DNA from: OFTM10 sp964196195
Lineage (GTDB): Bacteria; Actinomycetota; Acidimicrobiia; Acidimicrobiales; Aldehydirespiratoraceae
Length of the DNA: 64,000 nt
NCBI GenBank assembly: GCA_964196195.1
Contig: CAXMSE010000079.1
Location: 62,001 to 126,000 of the forward strand
Direction of reading: 5' to 3'
Shown here: positions 16,482 to 25,758 of the stretch, piece after piece
Layout of the letters: each line of letters opens with the position of its first letter
Numbering within the stretch: position 1 is the first letter of the stretch
Made by a program: the position numbers and the translations under genes
Notes under the pieces: generated by a model
Databases searched by the model: none
Seen by the model: the letters and a program-made list of their open reading frames with translations, nothing else
Told to the model about the DNA's origin: nothing

Positions 16482-18955
16482 GCCCCGCCGACGAAGCCAA
16501 CACGGTCAACGTCACCATCAACGGCAGCGAGATCGCGGCCAGCCCCGGTGAGCTACTCATCGATGCCTGCGAGCGAGCCGGTGCCTACATCCCCCGCTTC
16601 TGCTATCACTCGCGGATGAAGCCGGTGGGCATGTGCCGGATGTGCCTGGTGGAGGTCGACACCGGTCGGGGCGCGGCGCTTCAACCCAGCTGCATGCTTC
16701 CGGTGTCCGACGGCATGACCGTGGAGACCGAGACCGATCTCACCAAGAAGGCTCAGGACGGGGTCCTCGAGTTCCTGCTCGTCAATCATCCTCTCGACTG
16801 CCCGGTCTGCGACAAGGGTGGCGAATGTCCTCTCCAGGATCAGACGGTTGCCTTCGGGCCCGGCGAGTCTCGTTTCGTAGAGGAGAAGCGCCACTACGAA
16901 AAGCCGATCGCCATCAGCGACACCGTCTATCTCGATCGCGAGCGCTGCATCCTCTGTGATCGCTGCACCCGCTTCGCCAACGACGTGGCCGGCGACGCCC
17001 TGATCCACTTCATGGATCGCGGCAACAACACCCAGGTCAACACCTTCCCCGACGAGCCCTTCGCCTCCTACTTCTCCGGCAACACCGTCCAGATTTGCCC
17101 GGTCGGGGCCCTCACCGCGAAGCCCTACCGGTTCAAGGCCCGTCCGTGGGATCTCGAAGAGACGATCTCCACGGCCTGGACCGATTCGGTCGGGTCGCGC
17201 ATCACTGTGCAGTCGTCGCGCAACCAGGTGCTCAGGCTTCTCGGCGTCGACGCCGACCCGGTCAACTGGGGCTGGCTGTCCGACAAGGAGCGTTTCGCCT
17301 TCGAGGCTCTCAATTCCGAGGAGCGCCTCGGCGCGCCCCTGGTTCGCAACGACCAGAAGGAACTCGTCGCCACCGGCTGGGGCGATGCCCTCGACCGGGC
17401 GGTGGCGGCCCTCCAAGGCACCGCACCCGAACGGATTGCGATGATCGGCGGCGCCCGCCTCACCAACGAGTCCCAGTACGCCTGGGCCAAGCTCGCCAAG
17501 GGTGTGCTCGGCACCGACAATGTCGACGCCCAGTTGGGCGACGGGCTTCCGGTCGAGGCTGTGCTCGGCCTGCCGCGAGCCACCATCGACGACGCCTGCC
17601 GCCCCGGCGGAACCATCATCCTCATGGGTCCTGATCCCAAGGAGGAGCTCGGTGCCCTCTACCTCCGGCTCCGCCATGCGGTGCTCAACGACGGTGCCAC
17701 CCTGATCGAGATCACGCCCCGAGCCGGCGGCCTTTCGGGCCTCGCCTCGCACTCCCTGCATCCCCGCCCGGGCGAGCTACCCGCACTCACGGCCGCTCTC
17801 GTCGCCGCCGTCGGCGGCGAGGCCGTCGACACTGCCGGTGTCCCCGCTGAGGCCATCACGGCCGCAGCGGCTGCGGTCGCGGGGCCGGTCACGGTGGTTC
17901 TCGGCCGGGCATCTCTAGCTGAGACAGGCGAATCGATCGCCGACGCGGCGGTCAACCTCAACGCCCTCGACGATGTCTCCTTCCTCAGCGCGCTGCGGCG
18001 CGGCAACATCCACGGCGCCCTCGATGCCGGACTCTCACCGGGACTGCTTCCGGGACGCGCCACCCTCTCCGCCGGATCCGAACGGGTCGGCGAGGTGTGG
18101 CCCGGCGTGCCCGAGTCGGCGGGGCTCGACACGGCGGGCATCCTCGCTGCGTCCGCCGCGGGCGACATCGATGTGCTCGTCCTCCTCGGTGCCGATCCGA
18201 TCAACGATTTCGTCGATCACGCCGCGGCCGCGTCCGGGCTCGAGGGCGCGGGCACCGTCATTGCGATCGATCTGGTTCGCAACGACTCCATCGAAATGGC
18301 GGCCGACATAGTTTTCGCGGCGGCCGGCCCAACAGAGTCGTCGGGCACCTTCACCAACCTGGAGGGCCGGGTGAGCGTCTGTGAGCAGAAGGTCACCCCG
18401 CCTGGAACGGCTCGCCCCGACTGGATGTTGGCCACCGAGCTCGCCCACCGTCTGGGCGCCGATCTCGGTCTGGATTCACCCGAGTCGATTCGGGCCGAAC
18501 TCGTTTCTGTGTCGCCCGTCCACGGCGGCCTGAGCGAAGAGGCTCTCGCCGCAGGTCGTATCGACGGGGTGCTCGTGGAGGGCAATGGCGATATCGCCGC
18601 GCCGGCCGGCACCACCGCTGGCGTGCCGAGCAACGATGCCTACTCCCTGCGCCTGGTGTCCACCCGATCGATGTACGACGATGGCGTGGCTCTTCGTCAC
18701 AGCCACTCCAGCCGGGGCCTGGCCCGAGGGCTCGACGTGAGGCTCAGCCCCACGGAGTTCGACAAGCTCGGGGTGAAGCCGGGCACCATCGTGAAGGTGG
18801 AATCGAGCCGTGGTCATCTGCTTGCTCCAGCGTTCGCTGATCCGAGCCTTCCCCCCGGTTCCGCCCACGTCCCCTGGTCGGCATCGGGATCCCCCGCCAG
18901 TTCCCTGATCGATGCAGGTGCGCCGTTCACCGATGTGAGGGTGGAGCGCTCATGA
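16478..18955 (+). CDS. nuoG: NADH-quinone oxidoreductase subunit G (cluster 1)
   Basis: An 825-residue iron-sulfur subunit. The N-terminal ferredoxin domain binds N1b ('FCYHSRMKPVGMCRMC'), followed by the His/Cys motif of N5 ('HPLDCPVCDKGGEC') and the N4-type motif 'CILCDRC' with a later Cys in 'QICPVGAL'. Residues ~230-825 form a molybdopterin-oxidoreductase-like domain without catalytic use, ending in a MopB-like C-terminal domain. The length is usual for actinobacterial NuoG. Overlaps nuoF and nuoH by four bases. Confidence 0.96.
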   Translation: MSPADEANTVNVTINGSEIAASPGELLIDACERAGAYIPRFCYHSRMKPVGMCRMCLVEVDTGRGAALQPSCMLPVSDGMTVETETDLTKKAQDGVLEFLLVNHPLDCPVCDKGGECPLQDQTVAFGPGESRFVEEKRHYEKPIAISDTVYLDRERCILCDRCTRFANDVAGDALIHFMDRGNNTQVNTFPDEPFASYFSGNTVQICPVGALTAKPYRFKARPWDLEETISTAWTDSVGSRITVQSSRNQVLRLLGVDADPVNWGWLSDKERFAFEALNSEERLGAPLVRNDQKELVATGWGDALDRAVAALQGTAPERIAMIGGARLTNESQYAWAKLAKGVLGTDNVDAQLGDGLPVEAVLGLPRATIDDACRPGGTIILMGPDPKEELGALYLRLRHAVLNDGATLIEITPRAGGLSGLASHSLHPRPGELPALTAALVAAVGGEAVDTAGVPAEAITAAAAAVAGPVTVVLGRASLAETGESIADAAVNLNALDDVSFLSALRRGNIHGALDAGLSPGLLPGRATLSAGSERVGEVWPGVPESAGLDTAGILAASAAGDIDVLVLLGADPINDFVDHAAAASGLEGAGTVIAIDLVRNDSIEMAADIVFAAAGPTESSGTFTNLEGRVSVCEQKVTPPGTARPDWMLATELAHRLGADLGLDSPESIRAELVSVSPVHGGLSEEALAAGRIDGVLVEGNGDIAAPAGTTAGVPSNDAYSLRLVSTRSMYDDGVALRHSHSSRGLARGLDVRLSPTEFDKLGVKPGTIVKVESSRGHLLAPAFADPSLPPGSAHVPWSASGSPASSLIDAGAPFTDVRVERS

Positions 18956-20184
18956 TGCTTGCTGCCGACCCGCTCTACGGCGGAGACCGCCTGGGCGACG
19001 TCCTGGTCACCCTCCTCAAGGCAGGGGTGGCGTTCACCTTCCTTCTCATCGCCGTGATGCTCATGATCTGGTTCGAGCGCAAGCTGATCTCCGACATGCA
19101 GAACCGCATCGGCCCCAACATTGCGGGCCCGTGGGGGATCTTCCAGACCCTTGCCGACGGCATCAAGCTCTTCTTCAAAGAAGACCTCGTCCCCGACAAT
19201 GCCGATCGTTTCGTTTTCAAGCTCGCGCCCTACCTGGCCCTCGTGCCCGCCTTCCTGGTGTTCGCCATCGTGCCTCTGGGCGGCGACTTCAACCGCAAGG
19301 ACGGCTCCGATGGTGTGGTGAGCATCTTTGGCCACGACACCTTCCTCCAGGTGGCCGATCCCCCGATGGGAATCCTCTTCTTTCTGGCCATGTCTTCGAT
19401 CGCCATCTACGGCGTGATGCTCGCCGGATGGGGCTCAGGCTCCAAGTACCCCCTCTTGGGTGCGGTGCGGGCATCGGCTCAGATGGTCTCCTATGAGGCC
19501 GCTCTCGGCCTCGCCATCGCCGCGGTGGTGCTCCAGACCGGATCGCTGAGCACTCACGACATGGTGATCGACCAGGCCGGCGACGGCTACGGGGGCATCA
19601 TCCCCAACTGGAACATCGTCGTCACCGGTTTCGTACCCTTCTTCGTGTTCTTCATCGCGGGCACCGCTGAACTCCACCGACCCCCCTTCGATCTCGTGGA
19701 GGCCGAACAAGAGCTCGTGGGCGGCTTCCACACCGAGTATTCGTCGATCCGGTTCGCCTTGTTCTTCCTCGCAGAGTTCATGAACACGATCACCATGTCG
19801 GCGATCATCGTGATCCTCTTCCTCGGCGGTCCCGCCGGTCCCGCACTGTTCTTGCCCGAAGGCTGGTGGATCGGGACGGTCTGGTTCTTCATCAAGCTGA
19901 TGGCGTTCCTCTTCACCTTCGTCTGGTTCAGGGCCACCCTGCCCCGGTTCCGCTACGACCAGCTGATGGACCTCGGTTGGAAGGTGCTGATTCCGATCTC
20001 GTTGGCCTGGTTCCTGCTGCTCGCCGGGCTGCGCTTGGGCGACGATCGCGACTGGAGCTACAACGAGACCCTGGCCTTCATGGTCGGATGCATAATCTCG
20101 TTCACCCTGCTCGGCAGTCTGCTTATCGGGGCAATCAACACGGCTCGCGCCGAACGAGTTCGAGAAGAGGCCGATCGTGGCTGA
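18952..20184 (+). CDS. nuoH: NADH-quinone oxidoreductase subunit H (cluster 1)
   Basis: A 410-residue membrane subunit forming the quinone channel and the start of the proton path. Signatures are 'ERKLISDMQNRIGPN', 'GWGSGSKYPLLGAVRASAQ' and 'AELHRPPFDLVEAEQELVGG', with Glu-rich loop residues kept. About nine transmembrane helices. The C-terminal helix and polar tail are longer than in E. coli, as is common in actinobacteria. Overlaps nuoI by eight bases. Confidence 0.96.
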   Translation: MMLAADPLYGGDRLGDVLVTLLKAGVAFTFLLIAVMLMIWFERKLISDMQNRIGPNIAGPWGIFQTLADGIKLFFKEDLVPDNADRFVFKLAPYLALVPAFLVFAIVPLGGDFNRKDGSDGVVSIFGHDTFLQVADPPMGILFFLAMSSIAIYGVMLAGWGSGSKYPLLGAVRASAQMVSYEAALGLAIAAVVLQTGSLSTHDMVIDQAGDGYGGIIPNWNIVVTGFVPFFVFFIAGTAELHRPPFDLVEAEQELVGGFHTEYSSIRFALFFLAEFMNTITMSAIIVILFLGGPAGPALFLPEGWWIGTVWFFIKLMAFLFTFVWFRATLPRFRYDQLMDLGWKVLIPISLAWFLLLAGLRLGDDRDWSYNETLAFMVGCIISFTLLGSLLIGAINTARAERVREEADRG

Positions 20185-20842
20185 CATCGCCGAGTACTTC
20201 CGCGGCTTTGCCGTCACATTCCGAAAGCTGTTCGAAGATCGCGTAACCGGCGAGTACCGCGGTGGAAGGGCCAAGGAGGGGGAGCCCGACGACAAGCGCC
20301 CCAAGCCCGAGCGTCTCCACGGCCGCCATGTCCTCAACCGCTACGAAGACGGCATGGAGAAATGCATCGGGTGCGAGCTTTGCGCCGGGGTGTGTCCGGC
20401 CAACTGCATCTATGTGCGCGGCGCCGATAACGATCCCGACGATCCCACCTCACCCGGCGAACGGTTCGGTTTCGTCTACGAGATCAACTATCTGCGGTGT
20501 ATCCACTGCGACCTGTGTGTGGAGGCATGTCCCACCCAGGCGATCACCGAATCGAAGCTCTTCGAGTTCTCCTTCACCAACCGCAGCGACGCGATCTACA
20601 CCAAGAACGAACTGGTGGTCGACGACGACGGCAAGCCTCAGCAGATGCCGTGGGAAGACTGGCGCGAGGGCGAGGATCAGTTCACTTCGGGCTGGATGAG
20701 GGCCACCTCGTCGGCCGGTGATCATCGCTACGAGGGCGTGGTCCATTGGGCGGGCGAGCTCGGCTATGGCGTACGGGCGCCGGAAGTGGGCCAGTCGGCC
20801 GACGTGGCTTCGGCCCCGGTCGAGGGGGGTGAGGTCGAATGA
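20177..20842 (+). CDS. nuoI: NADH-quinone oxidoreductase subunit I (cluster 1)
   Basis: A 221-residue subunit binding clusters N6a and N6b. The two motifs are 'CIGCELCAGVCPANC' and 'CIHCDLCVEACP'. The N-terminal amphipathic segment 'YFRGFAVTFRKLFEDRVT' docks to the membrane arm. A GTG start lies inside the end of nuoH. The C-terminal ~40 residues are variable. Confidence 0.96.
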   Translation: MADIAEYFRGFAVTFRKLFEDRVTGEYRGGRAKEGEPDDKRPKPERLHGRHVLNRYEDGMEKCIGCELCAGVCPANCIYVRGADNDPDDPTSPGERFGFVYEINYLRCIHCDLCVEACPTQAITESKLFEFSFTNRSDAIYTKNELVVDDDGKPQQMPWEDWREGEDQFTSGWMRATSSAGDHRYEGVVHWAGELGYGVRAPEVGQSADVASAPVEGGEVE

Positions 20843-21507
20843 CCGAAGTCGTCGTCTTTCTTGTCGCCGCTGCGATCGCTCTGGTGGGCGCGCTTGGCGT
20901 GGTCGCGTCGAAAAACCCGGTGCACTCCGCCCTGTTCCTCATCCAGACCCTCATGGGTGTGGCGGTGTTGTTCGTCCTCCAGGAAGCACACTTCCTGGCC
21001 GCAGTGCAGGTGGTGGTCTACGCGGGCGCCATCGTGATCCTGTTCTTGTTCGTGATCATGTTGCTCGGCGTCGACAAGGCCGAGGAGTTCGATGTCGATC
21101 CCATTGCCGGCCAGCGACCCCTCGCTGCTGTGCTGGGGGGCACCCTGCTGGCTATCGGCCTCACCGTCATGATCGTGGCCGTCGACGGCTCAACCGGATC
21201 GTCGGCCACGTTCGATCCCCAGACCGGTCAGCCTGCCGAGACTGCCCTCGACAGCATCGGTGCCGACGGCCAGCCCGTCACCGACATCGAACGCATCGGT
21301 CGGGTCCTGTTCAGCGACTATGCGCTGGCCTTCGAGATTACCGCCGCCCTGCTCACCATCGCAGTGATCGGTGCGGTGGTGCTCACTCGTTCGGTGTCGC
21401 GAGGTGCACGCCTCGAGGATCTCGAGCCGGCCTCATTCGATCTTCCTCCGGTCGCGCCACGCGACAAACAGCCAGGCCACGACGCGGCCGGCGAAAGCGG
21501 GGCCTGA
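20839..21507 (+). CDS. nuoJ: NADH-quinone oxidoreductase subunit J (cluster 1)
   Basis: A 222-residue membrane subunit with five transmembrane helices. The pi-bulge helix region 'LQVVVYAGAIVILFLFVIM'-like (here 'VQVVVYAGAIVILFLFV') is clear. The loop between helices four and five is long and polar ('DGSTGSSATFDPQTGQPAE'). Overlaps nuoI by four bases and nuoK by one. Confidence 0.95.
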   Translation: MTEVVVFLVAAAIALVGALGVVASKNPVHSALFLIQTLMGVAVLFVLQEAHFLAAVQVVVYAGAIVILFLFVIMLLGVDKAEEFDVDPIAGQRPLAAVLGGTLLAIGLTVMIVAVDGSTGSSATFDPQTGQPAETALDSIGADGQPVTDIERIGRVLFSDYALAFEITAALLTIAVIGAVVLTRSVSRGARLEDLEPASFDLPPVAPRDKQPGHDAAGESGA

Positions 21508-21812
21508 TGGAACTCACCACCACCTGGTACCTCGTCCTTTCGGTTTTGATGTTCTCGATCGGCGCGGTGGGCCTACTTGTCAGGCGCAATCCTTTGGTGA
21601 TGTTCATGTGCGTCGAGCTCATGCTCAACGCCGTCAATATCTCGTTCGTGGCGTTCGGCGCCGACCTCAACGATGTGGGTGGTCAGATCGCGGTGTTCTT
21701 CGTTCTCGTGGTGGCGGCGGTCGAGGTCGTGGTGGGCCTTGCCCTCGTAGTAGCCATCACCCGTCGGCGTTCTGATGCCAATGCCGACGACGTATCGGTG
21801 TTGAGGGGCTGA
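21507..21812 (+). CDS. nuoK: NADH-quinone oxidoreductase subunit K (cluster 1)
   Basis: A 101-residue antiporter-like small subunit with three transmembrane helices. Conserved Glu residues lie in 'MFMCVELMLNAVN' and 'VVAAVEVVVGLAL'. I start at the ATG overlapping the nuoJ stop. The frame is open far upstream, but that part is antisense or out of phase with nuoJ. Confidence 0.96.
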   Translation: MELTTTWYLVLSVLMFSIGAVGLLVRRNPLVMFMCVELMLNAVNISFVAFGADLNDVGGQIAVFFVLVVAAVEVVVGLALVVAITRRRSDANADDVSVLRG

Positions 21813-21817
21813 CGATC

Positions 21818-24142
21818 ATGCTCGAAGCAGCCTTCCTGATCCCGGCGTTTCCCCTCCTCGGGTTCCTTCTGATCCTGGTGTTCGGTCGCCGCCTGGGCGA
21901 ACCTGCGGCGGGCTGGTTGGCCACCGGCGCAATGGGCGCGTCCTTCGTGTCGGCTCTCGTGGTGTTCTTCGGTCTGGTCAGCGAGGACGAGTCGGAGCGC
22001 CGCTTCGTGCAGACCCTCTGGGAATGGGTACCGGCCGGCGATCTTGCCGTCGATGTCGGCTTCTTTGTCGATCCCCTGTCGGTCACCATGACCCTGTTCA
22101 TCACCGGTGTGGGGGCCCTGATCCATCTCTACTCGATCGGCTACATGCACGGTGACGAGAACTACTCGAAGTTCTTCCTTTACCTCAACCTGTTCGCCTT
22201 CTCAATGCTGATGCTGGTGCTTGGCGACAACATGCTCATCACCTTCCTCGGTTGGGAGGGTGTCGGGGCGTGCTCCTACTTCCTGATCTCCTTCTGGTTC
22301 ACCGATGAAGCCAACGCCTCGGCCGGCAAGAAGGCGTTCGTCACCAACCGCGTCGGCGACTGGGGATTCATGGTCGCCATGTTCCTCACGTTCACCGCGG
22401 TCGGCTCGATCCAGTACGTCGATGTTTTCGGCAATGCGGGCGGGCTCAGCGAGTCCACCGCCACCGCCATCACCCTGCTGTTCTTCGTGGGTGCCGCTGG
22501 CAAGTCGGCCCAGATTCCGCTCTACATCTGGTTGCCCGACGCCATGGCCGGTCCCACCCCCGTATCGGCCCTGATCCACGCGGCCACCATGGTCACGTCT
22601 GGCGTCTACCTCCTCACCCGGGTCAACCCGATCATCGCCGAGGCTGCCGGCTGGGCGCCTCTGCTGATCGCCTGGGTGGGTGTCACCACCGCACTGGTCG
22701 CTGCCACGATCGCCTTGGCCCAAAACGACATCAAGAAGGTCTTGGCCTATTCCACGGTGAGCCAGTTGGGCTACATGTTCCTCGCGGTCGGCACCGGCGC
22801 CTACGTGGCCGCGATCTTCCACATGATCACCCACGCCTTCTTCAAGGCCTTGCTGTTTCTCGGATCGGGCTCGGTGATCCATGGCATGGACGACGACCAG
22901 GACATGCGTCACTACGGCGGCCTGCGCAAGCTCATGCCAATTACGTCGGCCACCTTCATAATTGGCTGGCTCGCCATCGCGGGCGTGCCTCCGTTCGCGG
23001 GTTTCTGGTCGAAGGACGAGATCCTCGCTCACGCTTGGGAAGAGAATCCGGCCCTCTGGGCGATCGGTCTCATCACCGCGGTACTCACCGCCTTCTACAT
23101 GAGCCGCCAGGTGTTCATGACCTTCTACGGCCGCTATCGGTTCGCCGACGTGCGGCCCGAGGAGATCGAGGAGCTCTGGCAGGTCCGGGTCGCCAACGCC
23201 GAAGCCGCGGTGGCCGATGCCGAGTCCGGTGTGGGCAGCGCCGAGCAGGCGGTTGCCTCGGCAACTGAGAAGGTCGACAAGGCGGCCGAAAAGCTCGCCC
23301 AACGCGAGTCGGAGATGGCCGACGCCGACCCGACCGATGAGAAGGCCACCGAGAAGGCCTCCAAGAATCTCGAGAAGGCCGGTGACGGCGTCGAGAAGGC
23401 CCGAGCGGGCCTTACCGAAGCCACTGTCACCATCGAGAGTGCCCGTGAGGAGGTCGCCAGGGCCGGTGCGGGAGTGGAAGCGGTAGTCACTGCGGCGGCC
23501 GATTCGGGCGGCAGTGTTGTGGTGTCAATTCTCGACGAGCCCGATCTCGGCGATCTCGATGAGGCGGATCTCCCCGAAGTAGCCCGCGCCCGGCGCGAAT
23601 ACCACCCTCACGAATCGCCGTGGCAGATGACCGTGCCCCTGGTGGTGCTCGCCGCGGCGGCCGCGGTGGCCGGGGTGATGAACCTGCCGTTCAGCAGCGA
23701 TCTTCATTTCCTCGACCAGTGGCTCGAGCCCTCCCTGTTCCACAACGCGGTCCACCTCGAGAGTGGTGGCGCCACCCTGTGGCTCCTGGCTCTGGTGGCG
23801 ATCGGTGGTGGTGCTCTCGGAATAGGTGCCGCAGCGGCGGTGTACCTGAAAGGCCGGTTCCCGGCGTCGAAGGTGGAGCTGTCGATCTTCGCCCGGGGCT
23901 GGCGCTACGACGAAGCAATCACCAATTTCATGGGCGGCCCGGGGCGCAAGGGCTTCGATTTCATCGCCTGGTTCGACTCTACGATCATCGATGGCATGGT
24001 CAACGGCGTGGGCCGGGTGGTGCGTTCCGGCAGTGGTGAACTCCGGAGGGTCCAAACCGGCCTGGTCCGGTCTTATGCCGCCATGGTGGCGATCGGTGCG
24101 GTCGGTCTGCTCGCCTGGTTCCTTGTTAGGACGACGTTCTGA
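21818..24142 (+). CDS. nuoL: NADH-quinone oxidoreductase subunit L (cluster 1), with long coiled-coil insertion
   Basis: A 774-residue proton-pumping antiporter-like subunit with the lateral helix at its C-terminal end. Core motifs are 'GWEGVGACSYFLI', 'WLPDAMAGPTPVSALIHAAT' and 'LAYSTVSQLGYM'. Typical NuoL is 610-660 residues; the extra length is an insertion at about residues 441-595, between 'TFYGRYRF' and 'HPHESPWQMTVPL', where other NuoL proteins have a short loop. Residues ~458-558 of the insert are Ala/Glu/Lys-rich with heptad character and should form a helical hairpin or coiled coil. No frameshift is needed, and codon use matches the rest of the gene. Confidence 0.95.
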   Translation: MLEAAFLIPAFPLLGFLLILVFGRRLGEPAAGWLATGAMGASFVSALVVFFGLVSEDESERRFVQTLWEWVPAGDLAVDVGFFVDPLSVTMTLFITGVGALIHLYSIGYMHGDENYSKFFLYLNLFAFSMLMLVLGDNMLITFLGWEGVGACSYFLISFWFTDEANASAGKKAFVTNRVGDWGFMVAMFLTFTAVGSIQYVDVFGNAGGLSESTATAITLLFFVGAAGKSAQIPLYIWLPDAMAGPTPVSALIHAATMVTSGVYLLTRVNPIIAEAAGWAPLLIAWVGVTTALVAATIALAQNDIKKVLAYSTVSQLGYMFLAVGTGAYVAAIFHMITHAFFKALLFLGSGSVIHGMDDDQDMRHYGGLRKLMPITSATFIIGWLAIAGVPPFAGFWSKDEILAHAWEENPALWAIGLITAVLTAFYMSRQVFMTFYGRYRFADVRPEEIEELWQVRVANAEAAVADAESGVGSAEQAVASATEKVDKAAEKLAQRESEMADADPTDEKATEKASKNLEKAGDGVEKARAGLTEATVTIESAREEVARAGAGVEAVVTAAADSGGSVVVSILDEPDLGDLDEADLPEVARARREYHPHESPWQMTVPLVVLAAAAAVAGVMNLPFSSDLHFLDQWLEPSLFHNAVHLESGGATLWLLALVAIGGGALGIGAAAAVYLKGRFPASKVELSIFARGWRYDEAITNFMGGPGRKGFDFIAWFDSTIIDGMVNGVGRVVRSGSGELRRVQTGLVRSYAAMVAIGAVGLLAWFLVRTTF

Positions 24143-25758
24143 TGCACGCCCTGATTGCAGCCTCCTCGGCCGCTTCCTTCCCGGTCCTCACCGCACTCGT
24201 GGTCACCCCGGTTCTGGGTGCGGTCGTGCTGTTGATGATGCCGGCCAGCCGGCCCGAGCACTTCAAGCAGGTCGCCTTCCTCGTCTCGGCCGCTGTGGGG
24301 GCGATGAGTGCCTGGGTGATGTACGAGTTCGAGACCGGGGCTGCGGCGAGCTTCCAGTTCGTCGATCGAGCCGACTGGATCGAAGGCCTCGGTATCTCCT
24401 GGGCGCTTGGGATCGATGGCATCTCGCTCTGGCTGGTGGTGCTCACCGGGGCCTTGTTCCCGTTGGCCATCGTGGCCATCGACGCGGAGCACACGCCAAA
24501 GGCCTATTTCTCTTGGATCCTCGTGCTCGAGGCGGGCTGCATGGGTGTGTTCCTCGCCCTCGATCTCTTCGCCTTCTTCGTGTTCTTCGAGATCGTGCTG
24601 GTGCCGATGTACTTCCTCATCGCCCAGTGGGGCCATGGCGATCGTGCCTATGCGGCCACCAAGTTCTTCCTCTACACGATGTTCGGTTCGGCCTTCATGC
24701 TGGTCGGCATTCTCGCCACCGCCTTCCTCACCGCGGCCGAGACCGGCAACGCCCTCACCTTCGATCTGGTCGAGATCGCCGAGTCGCAGGCCCTGGCCAC
24801 CACTACTGCCCGGTGGATCTTCTTGTCGTTCGCGATCGCGTTCGCGGTGAAGGTGCCGCTGTTCCCGGTACACACCTGGTTGCCCGACGCTCACACCAAC
24901 GCGCCCACCGCGGGATCGGTGATCCTCGCCGGCGTCATGCTCAAGCTCGGCACCTATGGCTTCCTGCGGTTCGGCATCTACCTGTTCCCCGAAGCAGCCG
25001 TCTACTTCGCTCCCCTGATGCTCACGCTCGGCACGATCGGCATCATCTATGGAGCGATCGCGGCCACGATGCAACGCGACCTCAAGCGGCTCGTGGCCTA
25101 TTCATCGGTGGCCCATCTCGGCTTCATCATCATCGGCACCTTCGCCCTCAACACCGAGGGGCTCGAGGGCGGCATCTTGCAGATGGTCAACCACGGTGTG
25201 TCCACCGGGGCCCTGTTCCTCCTCGTGGGCATGATCTACGAGCGCCGTCACACCCGGCAGATCTCGGAGTTGGGCGGGCTCCAGAAGCCTGCTCCGATCC
25301 TCGCCGCGGTGTTCATGGTGGTGATGTTGTCGTCGATTGGACTGCCCGGGCTCAACGGCTTCGTGGGTGAGTTCCTCACCCTCATCGGGGCGTTCGCGGC
25401 TCACCGATGGTGGGCTGTGGTGGCGGCCTCCGGTGTGATCATCGCCGCCCTCTACCTGCTCTGGGCCTACCAGCGAGTGTTCCACGGCCCCGCCGAAGGC
25501 GAGAACGCCACCATGAAGGACCTCACCTTGAGAGAGGGCCTTGTGATGCTGCCGTTCCTCGCTGCGATCGTGTTCATGGGCGTCTATCCAAAGCCGGTGA
25601 TCGAGCGCATGGAACCTGCGGTCGACGCCTTGATCGCCCATGTCGAAGCCAACGTCGAGGGTTTCCACGAAGCCGAAGCCGACGAACTCCACCCGATCGA
25701 GCTCGAGGATCTCGAACACCTCGAATCCGGTGACGGCGATCATGGAGAGGGGGAGTGA
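24142..25758 (+). CDS. nuoM: NADH-quinone oxidoreductase subunit M (cluster 1)
   Basis: A 538-residue antiporter-like membrane subunit. Motifs are 'FEIVLVPMYFLIAQWG' with the key Glu, 'HTWLPDAHTNAPTAGSVILA' with the key Lys and His nearby, and 'LKRLVAYSSVAHLGF'. The C-terminal ~35 residues are acidic and His-rich. Overlaps nuoL by one base and nuoN by one to four bases. Confidence 0.96.
   Translation: MHALIAASSAASFPVLTALVVTPVLGAVVLLMMPASRPEHFKQVAFLVSAAVGAMSAWVMYEFETGAAASFQFVDRADWIEGLGISWALGIDGISLWLVVLTGALFPLAIVAIDAEHTPKAYFSWILVLEAGCMGVFLALDLFAFFVFFEIVLVPMYFLIAQWGHGDRAYAATKFFLYTMFGSAFMLVGILATAFLTAAETGNALTFDLVEIAESQALATTTARWIFLSFAIAFAVKVPLFPVHTWLPDAHTNAPTAGSVILAGVMLKLGTYGFLRFGIYLFPEAAVYFAPLMLTLGTIGIIYGAIAATMQRDLKRLVAYSSVAHLGFIIIGTFALNTEGLEGGILQMVNHGVSTGALFLLVGMIYERRHTRQISELGGLQKPAPILAAVFMVVMLSSIGLPGLNGFVGEFLTLIGAFAAHRWWAVVAASGVIIAALYLLWAYQRVFHGPAEGENATMKDLTLREGLVMLPFLAAIVFMGVYPKPVIERMEPAVDALIAHVEANVEGFHEAEADELHPIELEDLEHLESGDGDHGEGE

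Noticed and set aside
16553..17761. 402-codon open frame on the minus strand inside nuoG
   Set aside because: It is antisense to a well-supported gene; long antisense frames are expected with GC-rich third positions, and the protein shows no family marks. The same holds for 13064-14188, 22202-23302 and 9032-10138.
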